64,000 nucleotides of DNA. It comes from Sialis fuliginosa (lineage: Eukaryota; Arthropoda; Insecta; Megaloptera; Sialidae). Location: the NCBI GenBank assembly GCA_961205875.1, contig OY540816.1, forward strand, positions 21,338,701-21,402,700, written 5' to 3'. Of the stretch, positions 45,961 to 58,140 are shown piece by piece. Each line of letters starts with the position of its first letter. The first letter of the stretch is position 1. The position numbers and the translations under genes were made by a program. Below the pieces are notes generated by a model. It did not search any database, was not told the DNA's origin, and saw only the letters and a program-made list of their open reading frames with translations.

Positions 45961-47112
45961 AAAGGTGAGTTTTATTTCTGACCAATTCCATTAAAATTTT
46001 TCATATAATATACATATTAAAAAAATATTCACATAAACTATACGGAAACAATAAATAATCAGTATTCAAGTATTTAATTTATAATCATACCGTGTTGGGA
46101 AGTTGATTGTGTGGACCTAAAGGGTCTCACCCCACCCCAACCTTGTTTCAATTTACATTTTATTAACAATTAACATTTATACGTAGTGAAGACAATATGC
46201 ATGTACAATATATTATACACATACATAGGTACTAGCTTAAATATATTTAATTATTTCTGTATAATATATGTTATCTGCTGTCTCATACATCATCTTTCTT
46301 CCCCTTATTTATATGTTTACATTAAGGACATTGTATGAAGGTGGAAGGATACGAACCCTGCACCCTTATCGAGATTGCTTTATTTTAATTTTGGTAATTT
46401 AGTTTATTGGAAAAGCAGGTGGTTTATTATTGGTGATGTTAATAAATAATATTTATGATGGGTAAAAGTTCATTCACACGGGCTAGTTTTTAAATCATTT
46501 ATTTTATAATATAATATTGGTTGAAGATTTTAAAAAGAAATACGGATTTTGTTCGTAAAAGTTTTTTGTTAATAAATTAAAACTGGCATTTTAAAATCAA
46601 TAAGTTAATACACGCGCCTGATTATTTTTAGTATATTTTTAATTTTTGGACTATTCAAATAGCGATTGTAAAAAACAAATGAAGTTATTGAAGATAAATC
46701 TACAAAAATTTTAGTGACCTGTTTTATAGAAAAATTTAATGCTCTACATAATTTTCATGCGGCCCGCAGGTTGGCCAACCCTGTTCAACATTATTCATTC
46801 ATCGTTGTAGCTTAGCAAGCTGACGAAATTAATAATCCTCGATCGATTTGGGAACAAATGGTGTCGAAAACAAAATATTATTTACATATTTTCTATTGGA
46901 ATGACTTCCATATTACTTTGACTTTCAAATCAACATTAATAATCCGGAAATTTAGGCGTCATTGAATATAATCATGAGTCGTATGGAATTCTGGGCCAGT
47001 AATTTTATCAAAAAATATTTATATTGCAGTTGGAGAGTAATTTATTATTTATTTATTTTATTTAAATCTTGTACATCCAAATTAAATATTATACCAACCA
47101 GTTTTATACTTA
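45961..47112. other. AT-rich stretch, nothing assigned
   Basis: No gene or multi-copy repeat was recognised. Confidence 0.4.
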
Positions 47113-47215
47113 AACTAAACTTTAGTCTGTATCTCAAACCGTTCTCGAGATATAACTTCTAAAAGTTTCAGTTTTTTCAAAATTTAGAAGAAAAATGGCC
47201 CTAACTTAAGATGAA
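47113..47215 (+). mobile_element. Family C fragment
   Basis: 'gtctgtatctcaaaccgttc', 'tcgagatataacttctaaaa' and 'gtttcagttttttcaaa' match the middle of the C left arm. It lies six bases before the complete C copy. Confidence 0.75.
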
Positions 47216-47220
47216 ATGAT

Positions 47221-47969
47221 TCTGCGTCTTATTTTCTTGTATTTTAGTCGATATTTGTATGACGAGTTGAAGTTCACTGCAGGAAATTTCACTAAAAAAT
47301 TTCGAATTTTTGATTTCGTTAAAAGTATGTTTATTGTATAGAAAATGACGTGAAAAGTTGTTTGTTTCAAACCGCAGGTCTGTATCTCAAACCGTTCTCG
47401 AGATATAGCCTCTCAAAGTTTTAGTTTTTTCAAATTTTTGGAGAAAAATAGCCATAACTATTGAACGTGTGGTCAGAATTGATTTTAGTCGACGGATTTG
47501 AAATCAGCGTGTCAAAATCTATATAATGACATATATAATACCTTAAAACTCGAAAAAAAAAAATTTCGCGAAAAATCGAAAAAATTCAAAGGGGTATACC
47601 TTAAAAAAATGTCGATTTTTGACCAAAATTTTTTTGTCGGATTTTAAAGTATTATACATGTCATTATATAGATTTTGACACGCTGATTTCAAATCCGTCA
47701 ACTAAAATCAATTCCGACCACGCGTTCAAAAGTTATTGCCTTTTTTCTCCAAAAATTTGAAAAAACTAAAACTTTGAGAGGCTATATCTCGAGAACGGTT
47801 CGAGATACAGACCTGCGGTTTGAAACAAACAACTTTTCACGTCATTTTCTATACAATAAACATACTTATAACAAAATCAAAAATTCTAAATTTTTTAGTG
47901 AAATTTCCTGCAGTAAACTTCAACACGTCATACAAATATCGACTAAAATACAAGAAAATAAGACGTAGA
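47221..47969. mobile_element. Family C foldback element, copy 2
   Basis: Arms 47221-47541 and 47649-47969 start TCTGCGTCTTATTTTCTTGT and match copy 1 at 6097-6843 along the full length, including the spacer ('caaaggggtatacctt'). The 64-codon frame at 47774 lies in the right arm and is not a gene. Confidence 0.92.
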
Positions 47970-49302
47970 ATTATTTAGTTACTATATAAATATATAAGAA
48001 TTTATTTAAAAAAGTAAAAGCTTGAACTGTGTTTCATAACTAGCTTTTTTTTGTTAATAGGAGGGGGAAAATTGACAAAATATGCTTCCCTTATTAAAAA
48101 TTTCACGCCTTGCCACTGCGTGAAGGTAAGGTACCACTAAACCTTCCTCGTGAAAACCAGAATAAAATCCGTTCAGTAGTTAATGAGAAAATCGTGGACA
48201 GACAGAATGATAGATTTTTGTACTATGTGTGAAAGATTTAACTGCAATCTACGATGAAACTGATCGAAAAGGTATTCTAAAAAAGTCTATATAGGTACTA
48301 CATTACAAAATAATACTTTTTAGTCATCTACACCTATTTTCGTTCAGAATTGGAATATCTATAATTGAATCGGGAATTAAAAAATGGAGATCTTTATATT
48401 TTGATATTCAAACAACTTCTTTTTATTTCCCCCCTCCCCCCCACCCCTCTCACTCAATGTAGTTTAGAGTTTTTCAGTTGGTCGCCTTTTACAGTTGAAC
48501 AAAGTTCTGAATTATTAAATTTGTTTTTCATATATTTATATTCTTAATTATAATGAAATGAAAAAACTTTGCGACGAAGTATTTTCTGTATGAATTATAT
48601 GGGTATTTGTACAATGGGATATTTTTTATTCAATTTATACTTTCATAAATTTTAAATCGATTTTAATGAAATTATATATTTAATAAATCGATTTCCTAAC
48701 AGAAACAATTATTTTTGAAGTGAAACTTCTTAAGCGAGTTAGTGAATCAGAATGATCTCGACACGTTTTAAAATACGACAGGTTTTCAAAATGAAACGCT
48801 TAGGAGTGTACATATGCACGAGAGAGCGAAGAGTATATGTATAAGAGAAAGATGGTTGAATACGTTTAAGTCAGTTTATGCTTCAAATAATACGTTTGAT
48901 TATTAAGTTAATACGTTTAGCTTTATTTATTTAATTTTCATGGTTAATTAAAAAAAACGTGCGCTTATATGGGTGAGGCATATTAAGTATACACCACTTT
49001 ATTTATCAAATTAAATATTGTTTGAATCTTGGTTTCTGGGCATAAGTCGAAAAATTCAAAGCTAGGTTTCATAATTTTACGAGTAACAATAATTTTAAAA
49101 ATATTTGTATGAGTTAATATGAATTTTAACAGTTGTGAAAATGGAAAAGTATGCTTATAATAAAACATATTAAAATCCAGATTTCTTGTGGGTAACGTGT
49201 TAATAATAAATATTATCTTCTTTATTCAAGAAATAAAATTCCTACCTAAGAAATGAATTTTTTCCGAGCAATAAAATTATGAATAAAATTTTTTTTTAAC
49301 TC
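47970..49302. other. AT-rich stretch, nothing assigned
   Basis: A C-rich tract lies at 48430 and a GACAGACAGAATGATAG tail near 48195. Otherwise nothing was recognised. Confidence 0.4.
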
Positions 49303-49935
49303 TCATTCACACGCTTGCGTTATGACGGTATTTACGTATGAAAGTTACGTATTATACGTTTGAACAAATTCATTTTAATGCATTCAAACGGATTCATGCG
49401 TTTTTTGAATTACATAAAATTTAGTATTGCATTATTCAGTCGGATCTATTGTAACGGTATTAACGTACGATTACTAAGCAATACGTCTGTACACACACGT
49501 TTGAATAGAGCGTTTTGCGAAATACATAATATTCAATATTGCATCATTCAGTTGGATCCATTGTGACGGTATTAACGTACGACTACTATGCAATACGTTT
49601 GTACACACACGTTTGAATAGAGCGTTTTTCGAAATACATAATTTTCAATATTGCATCATTCAGTTGGATCCATTGTGACGGTATTAACGTACGACTACAA
49701 TGTAATACGTTTGTACACACACGTTTGAATAGAGCGTTTTTCGAATTACATAGTATTCAATATTGCATCATTCAGTTGGATCCATTGTGACGGTATTAAC
49801 GTACGACTACTATGCAATACGTCGGAACGCGCACGTGTGAACATAGCGAATTAAAAAAAAATCCAATAATGCATTGTGACGGTATTTACGTCCGTGAACG
49901 ATGCACATACGTCTGTTCGCGCTTGTTTGAACAAA
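49303..49935 (+). repeat. Tandem repeat, 112-bp unit
   Basis: 'acggtattaacgtacga' recurs at 49454, 49566, 49678 and 49790 (112 bp apart), with diverged edge units at 49325 and 49879. Each unit carries 'acacacgtttgaatagagcg' and 'tgcatcattcagttggatcc'. The edges are more diverged than the centre, as expected for unequal exchange. Confidence 0.92.
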
Positions 49936-50499
49936 GCGCTATAAAGCAGCGATGCGCTTTTGTCCCGTGTTCCATAAGCTCCTTAGATCTCAGAAGGCAC
50001 GTACCAATGTGTGTACGTACGTACGTCCGTCCACGTTCTACTTCTGTGATCGCTTTTCTATTTTGCAATGTTTGAAAATGCCAAGGAAACGTGTATTATA
50101 CTCCTATCATATTTTTTTTCATATTTTCCATCACAAGATATCTCAAGTAGTCATTGCATTTTTTTTTTTAATAGTTCTTTCTTACCTTTTATGTTTATGT
50201 AATTCCATTTATGTATTTATTCAGAAAGATTTCCAGTGCAAGCAATAAATTTTATTATTTTGCTTTAGTTGCTCTAATTTCCTGTATTGACTCCCGGTAG
50301 CCTTTTGGATTTTTATGACAAAATTAATTTGTAGTTTTTAGCAATATTTTTATTAATATTAGGCATTCTGTAAAATTCTATTCATTTTTTCAAAAAACAA
50401 ATTTAAAAAAATTGTTTAAATACATTTCAAATGGTTCAAAACAGAGAAGAAATATCTGCCATAATATCAAAAGAATTTCTTAGGCACCATCCATAAATT
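49936..50499. other. GC-richer patch after the 112-bp repeat, then AT-rich
   Basis: 49936-50090 is GC-richer with 'gtacgtacgtacgtccgtcc'. An ATG at 50080 opens with MPRKRVLYSYH and then becomes hydrophobic chance sequence. The patch may be the subterminal part of a DNA transposon that also carries the 112-bp repeat. No gene is supported. Confidence 0.35.
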
Positions 50500-50850
50500 A
50501 CGTCACACAAATTTCATGGTTTATTTTGTGGAAAATGTTTGTCTCAGTGAGTACTCCAGACCTATTGATTTTGGTGCTAATCGGATTAGGGGTTTTGGTA
50601 ATATTCGAAATTTTGTTACTTTTTTCGTCTAAAAAGCGAACATTGCGAGTATTATCTCACTAATTTTGATAAGACTTGGTACATTTGTAGTTCAATTGAA
50701 CCTAAGGGACATTTATTATTTGTACGTGCTTAAACAGCCATTGAAGGGGTGAAAAACAATTGGAAACAAATGCAACTAAATTCAAGTTGTCAAATTAGTT
50801 GTACTACGAATCTGTATTATATTTTTGACATTAGGACATTAGATTATATT
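50500..50850 (+). repeat. Repeat Q and unassigned flank
   Basis: 50755-50850 matches the Q repeat at 45805. The 50500-50750 flank ('tctcactaattttgataaga') is not seen elsewhere in the window. Confidence 0.5.
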
Positions 50851-51238
50851 TATATACAAATGGCAATAACTGCTGTAACCCTCGTATATATGTTTTTTAT
50901 GTATTACGAAATTTATATTCATAGTAGTAGGTTATATAAATAAAATATCAAAAAAATATATATATGTATATATTTAAAAATTATTTAAAAAGATAGAAAG
51001 AACATGGAAGTCATGTATGGTTCTCCATACGGATATTTTTGAATAGTGGCACTTTCTTCAATTTCCATTTACTCTCGTGAATTAGTCAATCACTCCAACA
51101 GCAGATATCTTATTTACTCTTGTAGGTAGTGGCTCAGGTGTTGATTGCTATGTAACACGTTAAATGCTATAACAAATTACTCTGTGCCCCTCCCCCCCAC
51201 GCCACAACTACCACGCGGTAAATAAATGACGCTAATAC
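50851..51238. other. Unassigned stretch
   Basis: AT-rich, with a C-rich tract at 51187-51200. Nothing was recognised. Confidence 0.35.
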
Positions 51239-51294
51239 CTGTGTCTGAGTAACGCAGAGACAGAATTCCTCAGTGTGCCGACAGGAACCCTCGT
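51239..51294 (-). CDS. Candidate 56-nt exon, unknown protein
   Basis: On the minus strand 'ttatcctgattgtag' precedes and ACACAG/GTATTA ends a 56-nt GC-richer segment with one open frame, EGSCRHTEEFCLCVTQTQ. It enters in phase 1 and leaves in phase 0, which is compatible with splicing to the minus-strand candidate at 24419-24581 (phase 0 entry). I do not recognise the protein. Short open segments in GC-rich patches can be chance. Confidence 0.25.
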
Positions 51295-51426
51295 CTACAA
51301 TCAGGATAATGTATTGTTACCAGCCCCCCTTCACCCCCCCTGCCTTACTCATTCCGCGTAAGTACGTTGTGATGCCACTCAAAGGTAGTAGTGAACTTTT
51401 AGGCGTTTTGGTGATATAGATATGAC

Positions 51427-52096
51427 TAGAGATTGGAAAAATAGTTGTTATTTTCAATGAAATAGTTACTAGTTGAATTTTTTTTCGGAAAATAGTATTT
51501 TTTACGATTTAATAATAATGAGTGCAAACGAAGTAGTAAAAAGTATCGCAAATAGTTTTAAAATATTTAGAAAGATAGTTGCAAATAGTTGATTTCAAAT
51601 TGTGTTCAATCAAACCAGTTTTCTGAAAACGATGGAGATATGTAATAAAAATTACAATAAATGCATTTTTACGCAATTTTTCCAATCTCTAAACTTATTT
51701 CAAAAACACCGCAAAAGCCTTCTGATTTAGAAATAAATATCAATAAATTAATTAAACAAAATACAACTCGCCCCCATTTAAAATTCATTGCTGTTACAAA
51801 TCAAAACGCCAAAAGAAATAAATAAATGCATTTAGGGGACTTCGAAATGCAATTCAGTTGTGAAACCTTAAAACGCATTCTAATCAGTTTTTTTACGATT
51901 AAATAATAATTAGTGCAAACGAAGCAGTAAAAAGTGTCGCAAATAGTTTAAAAATAGTTGGAAAGGTAGTTGCAAATAGTTGATTTCAAATTGTGTTCAA
52001 TCAAACCAGTTTTCTGAAAACGGTGGAGATATGTATTAAAAATTACAATAAATGCATTTTTACGCAATAGTTGAAAAACTATTTTTCCAATCTCTA
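51427..52096. mobile_element. TIR element V with a duplicated half
   Basis: The ends TAGAGATTGGAAAAATAGTT and AACTATTTTTCCAATCTCTA are perfect inverses. A block of about 200 bp ('agtgcaaacgaagtagtaaa', 'ttcaatcaaaccagttttct', 'ttacaataaatgcatttt') occurs twice, ending at 51691 and 52095, each with the right terminus. It may be a tandem insertion or a solo 267-bp element plus a partial second copy. Confidence 0.85.
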
Positions 52097-52239
52097 ATGC
52101 ATGAAAATGAAAACAACTAGAAAACAGTAAATATAAGAAAGTTCAAGAAATTTTTACGGCAACAATATACGAGAAGGGGAGGGGGGGTTAAACCTGGAAG
52201 ACCCCCAACAGTTTCTGAGTTTAAATTTGGTCATGTATA

Positions 52240-52612
52240 CAGTGTATTTCAAGTTGGTAAAGACATAGGAAATTTAACATAAGGACAATTAGAAATGTTG
52301 TAGTAACCTTTGGTCAAATTTAACGATGTGTGATTGCCTTAAAACTAACTGATAAATTTTAAATTAATCAACAGTATTTTGGTTTCAACAATAAAATACA
52401 CTAATGAAATTAAAGTAAACATCCTAGATAAAATTCTAATAAAATGGCAGATATAAATTTGAAAAGAAAATACTAATTACTATTTTATTAAATTTTGTGG
52501 CGGCATTTCAAAATGCACCAATCACACATCGTTTTTGACCAAAGGTTACTACAACACTTCTAATTGTCCCCATGCTAAATTTCCTATGTCTTAGTCAACT
52601 TGGAATACACTG
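52240..52612 (+). mobile_element. Family H element, complete copy, 373 bp
   Basis: The ends CAGTGTATTTCAAGTTGG and CAACTTGGAATACACTG are inverted, with TIRs extending over about 100 bp. TA flanks both sides (52238-52239, 52613-52614). This fits a Tc1/mariner-type MITE. Confidence 0.92.
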
Positions 52613-54061
52613 TATAATGATTTTATTATAAAGAAAATGTAAATATTTAAAAATGAAAATCAATTGGAATATGAACTGATTACGGTCCTGTGTATTTAGC
52701 TAAGCTATAAAATATTCATACGGTCTGTTATTTTTCATGGGAACGAAGCGTTGCTGTCATGTCGAACGCTCGTTAAAAACGTCTTCATAATTATAAAAGT
52801 TGAGATTAAATTGACTTTTATTTACCCACGAATATACTTTTTCGTAGAGTTATGGGCAGGTCGTTAAGAAAATAATTACAATTTAAATTTAAGGAAACAG
52901 TTTTAATTACGACGTTTAACGATGACGTGTTGTTTTTTGTGTCGGTAATGCAGTTGTAGATGTTACCGACACGGTAGCTTCTCGAGCAAAGCTTTCAGTA
53001 TTTTTCTTTTTGTATATGTGCTAAATGTTTGGATGGCTTATTTTTTGCATGTTTTGAGTTTTATGCGTTATTTTCTGTTCATGTTTGACATTTATTAAGT
53101 TTTGTTTTTTCTTACTTGCAATTTTGTGACCAGTTTGAAGTGATATGAATTGTAATGAATGACGAAACGTTGGTTAAGATAACTACTGAAGCAACGTGGC
53201 TTACACATATAAGCCAATTTAATTAGAATTTAGAGAGTTAAGTAAGCCTTGTATCGGTTTCGAATCAAAATTGTAAATGATCTCGTCTCAAATGCAACCT
53301 TAATTTGAATATCATATTTTGTATAATTTGCATTTATTCCTGATGAAATGGACAATGGATATAAATTCAAATTTTGTTGTTAGTATCACTACTGTCCATA
53401 GTCGACTTGTGTTATATTTGTATTGACAATATAAGTTTTCGTCGTAAAAAAATAGTTTTTTGAAAAAGATTCCAAATGTGAGATTGTATTTTTGATGGTT
53501 TTTAGTTCCTTCTCAAATCTTTTTTTTGTGTAGATGAAGTTTGTCAAATAATTTTAAAGGTAACTTATGAAAATGGAAATTTATAATTTAACTATTTTTG
53601 TGGTAAAAAATTAATTAAAAATATTGATTTTTATAATTATGTTTGTAGATTTAATAAAAAATTGCGTCAATCTCAAATGTCCGTTTTATTACATATCTCC
53701 CTTATATAAAATGGTACACTGTATATTTTTATTAAAACCATTATGACATTTTCTATTGCATAATAAAGTTTGTATATTTATACATATGTAATAATTATTT
53801 CAGATTCTCTATTTATTTTCCTTATAGTTTACAAACAACGTTATAACTAGCTTTCGTAGGAACTAAACTGAATTTAACTCGATGCAGTACAATTCATATA
53901 CCTAACAGGGGATGGCCAATTAACTAGGTAATCATAGTAAGAGTTCTGACAGGCCGAATCGATTTCTTATAGATTATAGTAACCAAGTTTCACTCATAAT
54001 CGTATTTTCTGATTATATCAATCAATATCATTTGACGATATGAGGAGGTGAGTTCCAAAAC
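52613..54061. other. Unassigned stretch with a short perfect hairpin
   Basis: 52939-52972 forms a 10-11 bp stem ('gtgtcggtaa ... ttaccgacac') with a 14-base loop. It is short for a miRNA precursor. A repeat S piece 'gacgaaacgttggtta' lies at 53161. No gene was recognised. Confidence 0.35.
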
Positions 54062-54540
54062 TCATCTGCCAAGTAAATGCACAGTGCTTCCTCGTGTTAA
54101 ATTCACCAAAGATAGTTAATTATTGAACAATTTAAATAAAAACCAATAGTGTGCCTGGAATTGGTTAACCATTTAATTTTTATACAATTTTACTAAAAAA
54201 TATTAGTTCGAAAATTGTTTTATAAAACGCACCTGATTAAGTTTTCGTAAATTTTTTATTTTTTGACAATTTCAATCTAAATCTAAATTTAAGCAAACGT
54301 CAAAATGACATTTAATATGTCCAAGCAAATATCAATTTAGAAAAACAAAACACGAATTTTTGAAATAAATTGAGATAAATATTTATAAGGGAATATTTTA
54401 TATTGGGGGAGGAGTGACATCACATAATATTTATTTTTTCAAGATATCTCAAGAACGACACATGTTACGTGAAAATTGTATAGAATCAATTTCCTATAAT
54501 ATAGGTCTACAACGTTTTTATTTATATAGGTCGAGTTTTG
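54062..54540 (+). mobile_element. Family E dispersed repeat
   Basis: It opens 'catctgccaagtaaatgcac' and 'agtgcttcctcgtgttaaat'. It continues with 'ttaaccatttaatttttata', 'gcaaacgtcaaaatgacatt' and 'aatataggtctacaacg'. Confidence 0.75.
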
Positions 54541-54834
54541 GCTACCCCTAGTTTATTTTCAAACTCGCTAGTGCCCGTATTCATTTAAAGGTAATTATGA
54601 GAAAACTGTTTACCGTCTCACTTATACATAACACAAATATAAAGCAACTAGAGTGAGATGTTTAGTTATATGTATATAAAAAAATAAAGCGCTACTTGTA
54701 AGTAATTTTGTGTGTTTATTTTCTGCTTTAGAGGGATTTCAAAGAGTAGGTATAGTTTAACTTTGAAGAAATAAACATTTTAAAATTAAAATAATTTTGT
54801 ACCACTCTTCTCATATATTATGTGCTATATATTA

Positions 54835-55200
54835 TCTGTCTGTCTGTCCCCTGAATCCTTGTCACACGCATAACTCACACTGAACCGATATTGTTGAAAC
54901 TTGGTCGGATGGTTGGGTTTCAAAATCATCAAAATCGAGTGTAAGGGAGAGGGGTGACAATATTAATTTTTTGAAGATATCTCAAGAACGACACATGTTA
55001 CGTGAAAATTTTATAGAATATTTTTTGTAGAGCATTCAATTTTCTGTAATATAGGTCACCTACGTTTGTTGTAATATATTCTGTTACAAAGATTGATCTC
55101 AATTTGCTTTAAAAATCGTCATTTCTTTTTTTAAATTAATATTTACTCTTACATATTAATTAATTACCATTTTGACGTAATATTTTGATTAAAATGCCAA
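54835..55200 (+). mobile_element. Family E fragment
   Basis: A CTGTCTGTCTGTCCCCTGAA run, 'gtgtaagggagaggggtgac', 'acgacacatgttacgtgaaa' and 'agcattcaattttctgtaat' match other E copies. Confidence 0.75.
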
Positions 55201-56253
55201 TAAAAAAAAAAAAAAAGTTGAACCGACTTCAAAAATAAAAGCACAAAAAAGTATGAAATAATTTTTTTTGAATCAATCAAATTTTATAATTTTAATTATA
55301 TTTTATAATTTTAATGAATTAATGAAAATCAGTACTTCACATGCAAGGAATGTAAGGATTTATTTTTGGGTCACACCTATTTTTAATTTTTGTCGAATTT
55401 TGTGGTATTTTGTATTTAAATCTACTGGAGAGAATATCATGAGACATAATGCTACATTATACATATTTTATAGTATATTTAATGTTCAGGAATTAACATA
55501 CGTGGTATGTGTGTGTGTATGTTTGTGTGAGAGAGCGTGTAAAACATTTCTAGTATTGTTTATAACTGCCGTAACAACAGTGGACTAAATGATGTTATTT
55601 TAACTACAAATTAGATTTATATTGACTAGAATTTACTGCTTCAATTAAAACTTGAAACATTATACAGCCACGCCATCACGATTATACCGGCTTGTTGTTG
55701 TTCTAATTTTTATTATGTTTTGCTGAAATGTTATTTTGTTTTTACGATCATGGTTTCCCTAATTTGCTATGCATTTCTTGTTATTATATTTCGATAGTAA
55801 TCATTTTTATAGTCTGTGTTTTTTTCTTTTAGGAATTCGGCGTGTTTATATTTTTCTGCATGTAATAAAAATATGTGCACTTTTTTATACAGGGTGGGTC
55901 AAAAGTTACTAAGTTTTAAATAACTTTTTTTATCAATTTTTATTTACATATTTTCTAGAATTTTTTTTTGGAAATGTTTACGATCGAATTGAAATTTTCC
56001 TATTGAAACCTAAAATCAATAATTCTGACCCATGGTGAATTTATAAGGTGAATTCCTTGTATTGTCAGCTTTCATTTGATGCCCCATTTAATAACACTTT
56101 TTTGATCTATTTTTCTCCTCTCTATAAACATGAAAAATTAAAATTTTTTTTTTTTTTAATTATAACTCAGTTTTTTATTGGTCTTTAGGGGGGGGGGGGC
56201 AGGCCAGATGGGGCGGCGCACAATGGAGCATAAGTCACTTTTTTGGTTCAAAT
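55201..56253. other. AT-rich stretch, nothing assigned
   Basis: The 106-codon frame at 55268-55588 is low-complexity, ends in a GT microsatellite translation (VCVCVCLC) and is not a gene. A G12 run lies at 56189. Confidence 0.4.
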
Positions 56254-56254
56254 C

Positions 56255-56481
56255 AGTGTACAGGCATTTGATAGTCTTAAAGTTAATGATGTAAGCTATA
56301 TTTAAAAAAAAAGTTTGAGTCTGTAGGATCGCGCCAAGCTGAGATATGAATTATTCAACTTATTTGTTAATTTATCAATTTTAATTGACATTTTCGGTGA
56401 TTTTTTAACATTTTTTTAGAGGGAGAGAGGGCGGAAAAATAAATCTCGCCCAGGGCGCCAGTTTTGCTAAGGCCGGCACTG
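56255..56481 (-). repeat. Single satellite B monomer with hAT-like terminus
   Basis: One reverse monomer ('cttaaagttaatgatgtaag', 'ggatcgcgccaagctgagat') is followed by the same flank as at 18340-18421 ('gagagagggcggaaaaataa'). It then ends in 'ggcgccagttttgctaaggc' and 'cggcactg'. Reversed, CAGTGCCGGCCTTAG is a hAT-type terminal sequence. This is the clearest link between the satellite and a mobile element body. Confidence 0.85.
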
Positions 56482-58103
56482 ATCTTGATATAATAAATTG
56501 AAGTAGTTAGAATGCTTTGACAGACAGACGGACAGATACAGTGTTGGTGTTTCGTAAGTATTCCATTTTTTTTGTTGGAAGATAAAAAAAAATATCTAAA
56601 ACAAAAAACATCTTTATCCGATATTTTTATTGAGAACATAGAAATCAATCTTGATATAATAAATTGAAAATTTATTAGCTTTCCATTCTTGAAATAAAAT
56701 ACGTACAATTGAAAGAGCCGCCGCTATTGTTCGACAATATGACAATGGAAAGTTTTCTACTATTTTTCATAAATGTAATAAATTATAGAAATGTAAATCA
56801 ATCGTTCCTTTTTTTTCGACGAAACTTTTCGTTCACCCAGTTTTCTTTATTTTGTTCTTTTGTTGTTGAAAATAAGAAATATAAATGGTTTAATCAGCGA
56901 TTTGTTTCAACAAAAGAAATGCGTTTTGATTTTTTGTTTTGTTTTATATTTATTATGTTGATGAAGCTTTTTCTTGTCAATTATTTATAATATATTTAAT
57001 TGCTTTTTACTTAAAGAGGCCTTTGTAGAATACACGGAGAAAATATTTCATAACAATCACTCAATTTTAAAAAAAATACTACCATTTGATTCATTATTCT
57101 TTAAACGGAAGACAATTTTGTAATTCTTCCATATTAATGATAATATTCATTGTAAAATATCTGATAAAATTTTATTATTCTGCATCGTGAAAATTAAACG
57201 TTGTATTGTATATAAAAAAAAAAACATTTGTTGAGACAAGTCTGTCTACTCATCTTTATTCAGCAATGGTCACATCTCTCTCCCCCCCACACACACACAC
57301 ACACCACACTCTCTCCTCACTTACCATTTGTTTGGTTCTTTTAAAATCTTCTACTTATAAAAAAAACTGAAAACACAGTACTGATGAGAGTTAATAATAA
57401 ACATGTTGGTTACTAATAAGCCACGTGTTCTAAAATTACAATATGAATAGCAATTTTTGCGTGCAGGATCGAAATTTATATTATTGGTATAGTTTAATTT
57501 GTTATTAATATAATTCATTCTACATAATCGCTGTATTGCCTTTTAATAAAAATTTAAGTATCGAATAGAAAAATGTACTAGCAGTTGAAATGAAATAATT
57601 TCTATAGCACTTAACAAATAATTCAACTTAAGAATAATTAGTTGAGTATATCATGTAGATGATATTTACGAATATAGTAAAAATTACCTATTATAAAAAT
57701 TACAATGGGGATTGTAAAATTTACTGAATTGACAGTACATGTTAAAACTGATAGTAATTTTTAATAAAAAATCGACTACTTTTCTCCGCGTGTTCATGTA
57801 AGATTACAAATACTTAATATTGCTGAAGAGAAGTAAATTAGCTAGTTATTGTTCTGGCGCTAAAGTGTCGGGGTTAACAAAAACAGCCATCTTGATGGAG
57901 TGAAAGGTCGTGTTTTTGCTGCGTCCGAGTCGCAACAACATTGCGGTAGCTCTAATAGAGTTAGAAACCGATGTCAAACAGGACAAAGAAAAAATTATCA
58001 TATCAAGTTTGGTTCTATTGTGTTTGGAGTTTCCGTAGTATAAGTAGGTAGAATAGAAAGCGGATTAGGTAAATAATACCAAATATGTATTATAGTATAT
58101 AGT
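56482..58103. other. AT-rich stretch with a CA microsatellite
   Basis: 57280-57310 is C-rich then (CA)n. The frames at 56367-56708 and 56709-56990 are AT-biased and overlap repeats. A GACAGACAGACGGACAG tail is at 56520. 57850-57970 is slightly GC-richer but not recognised. Confidence 0.4.
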
Positions 58104-58140
58104 CAGTGTTTCTCAAACTTTTCTCAACGTGGCCCACTAA
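58104..58140 (+). mobile_element. hAT-like terminus
   Basis: CAGTGTTTCTCAAACTTTTC followed by 'aacgtggcccac' closely resembles the start of many hAT MITEs. No matching inverted end was found downstream. Confidence 0.5.

Noticed and set aside
52939..52972. Short perfect hairpin as a miRNA candidate
   Set aside because: The stem is only 10-11 bp, well short of the length expected for a miRNA precursor.
55268..55588. 106-codon plus frame ending in VCVCVCLCER
   Set aside because: AT-biased residues followed by translation of a GT microsatellite; no domain seen.
56367..56708. 113-codon minus frame
   Set aside because: It covers the satellite monomer flank, the hAT-like end and a GACAGACAGACGG tail, so it is a chance frame through repeats.
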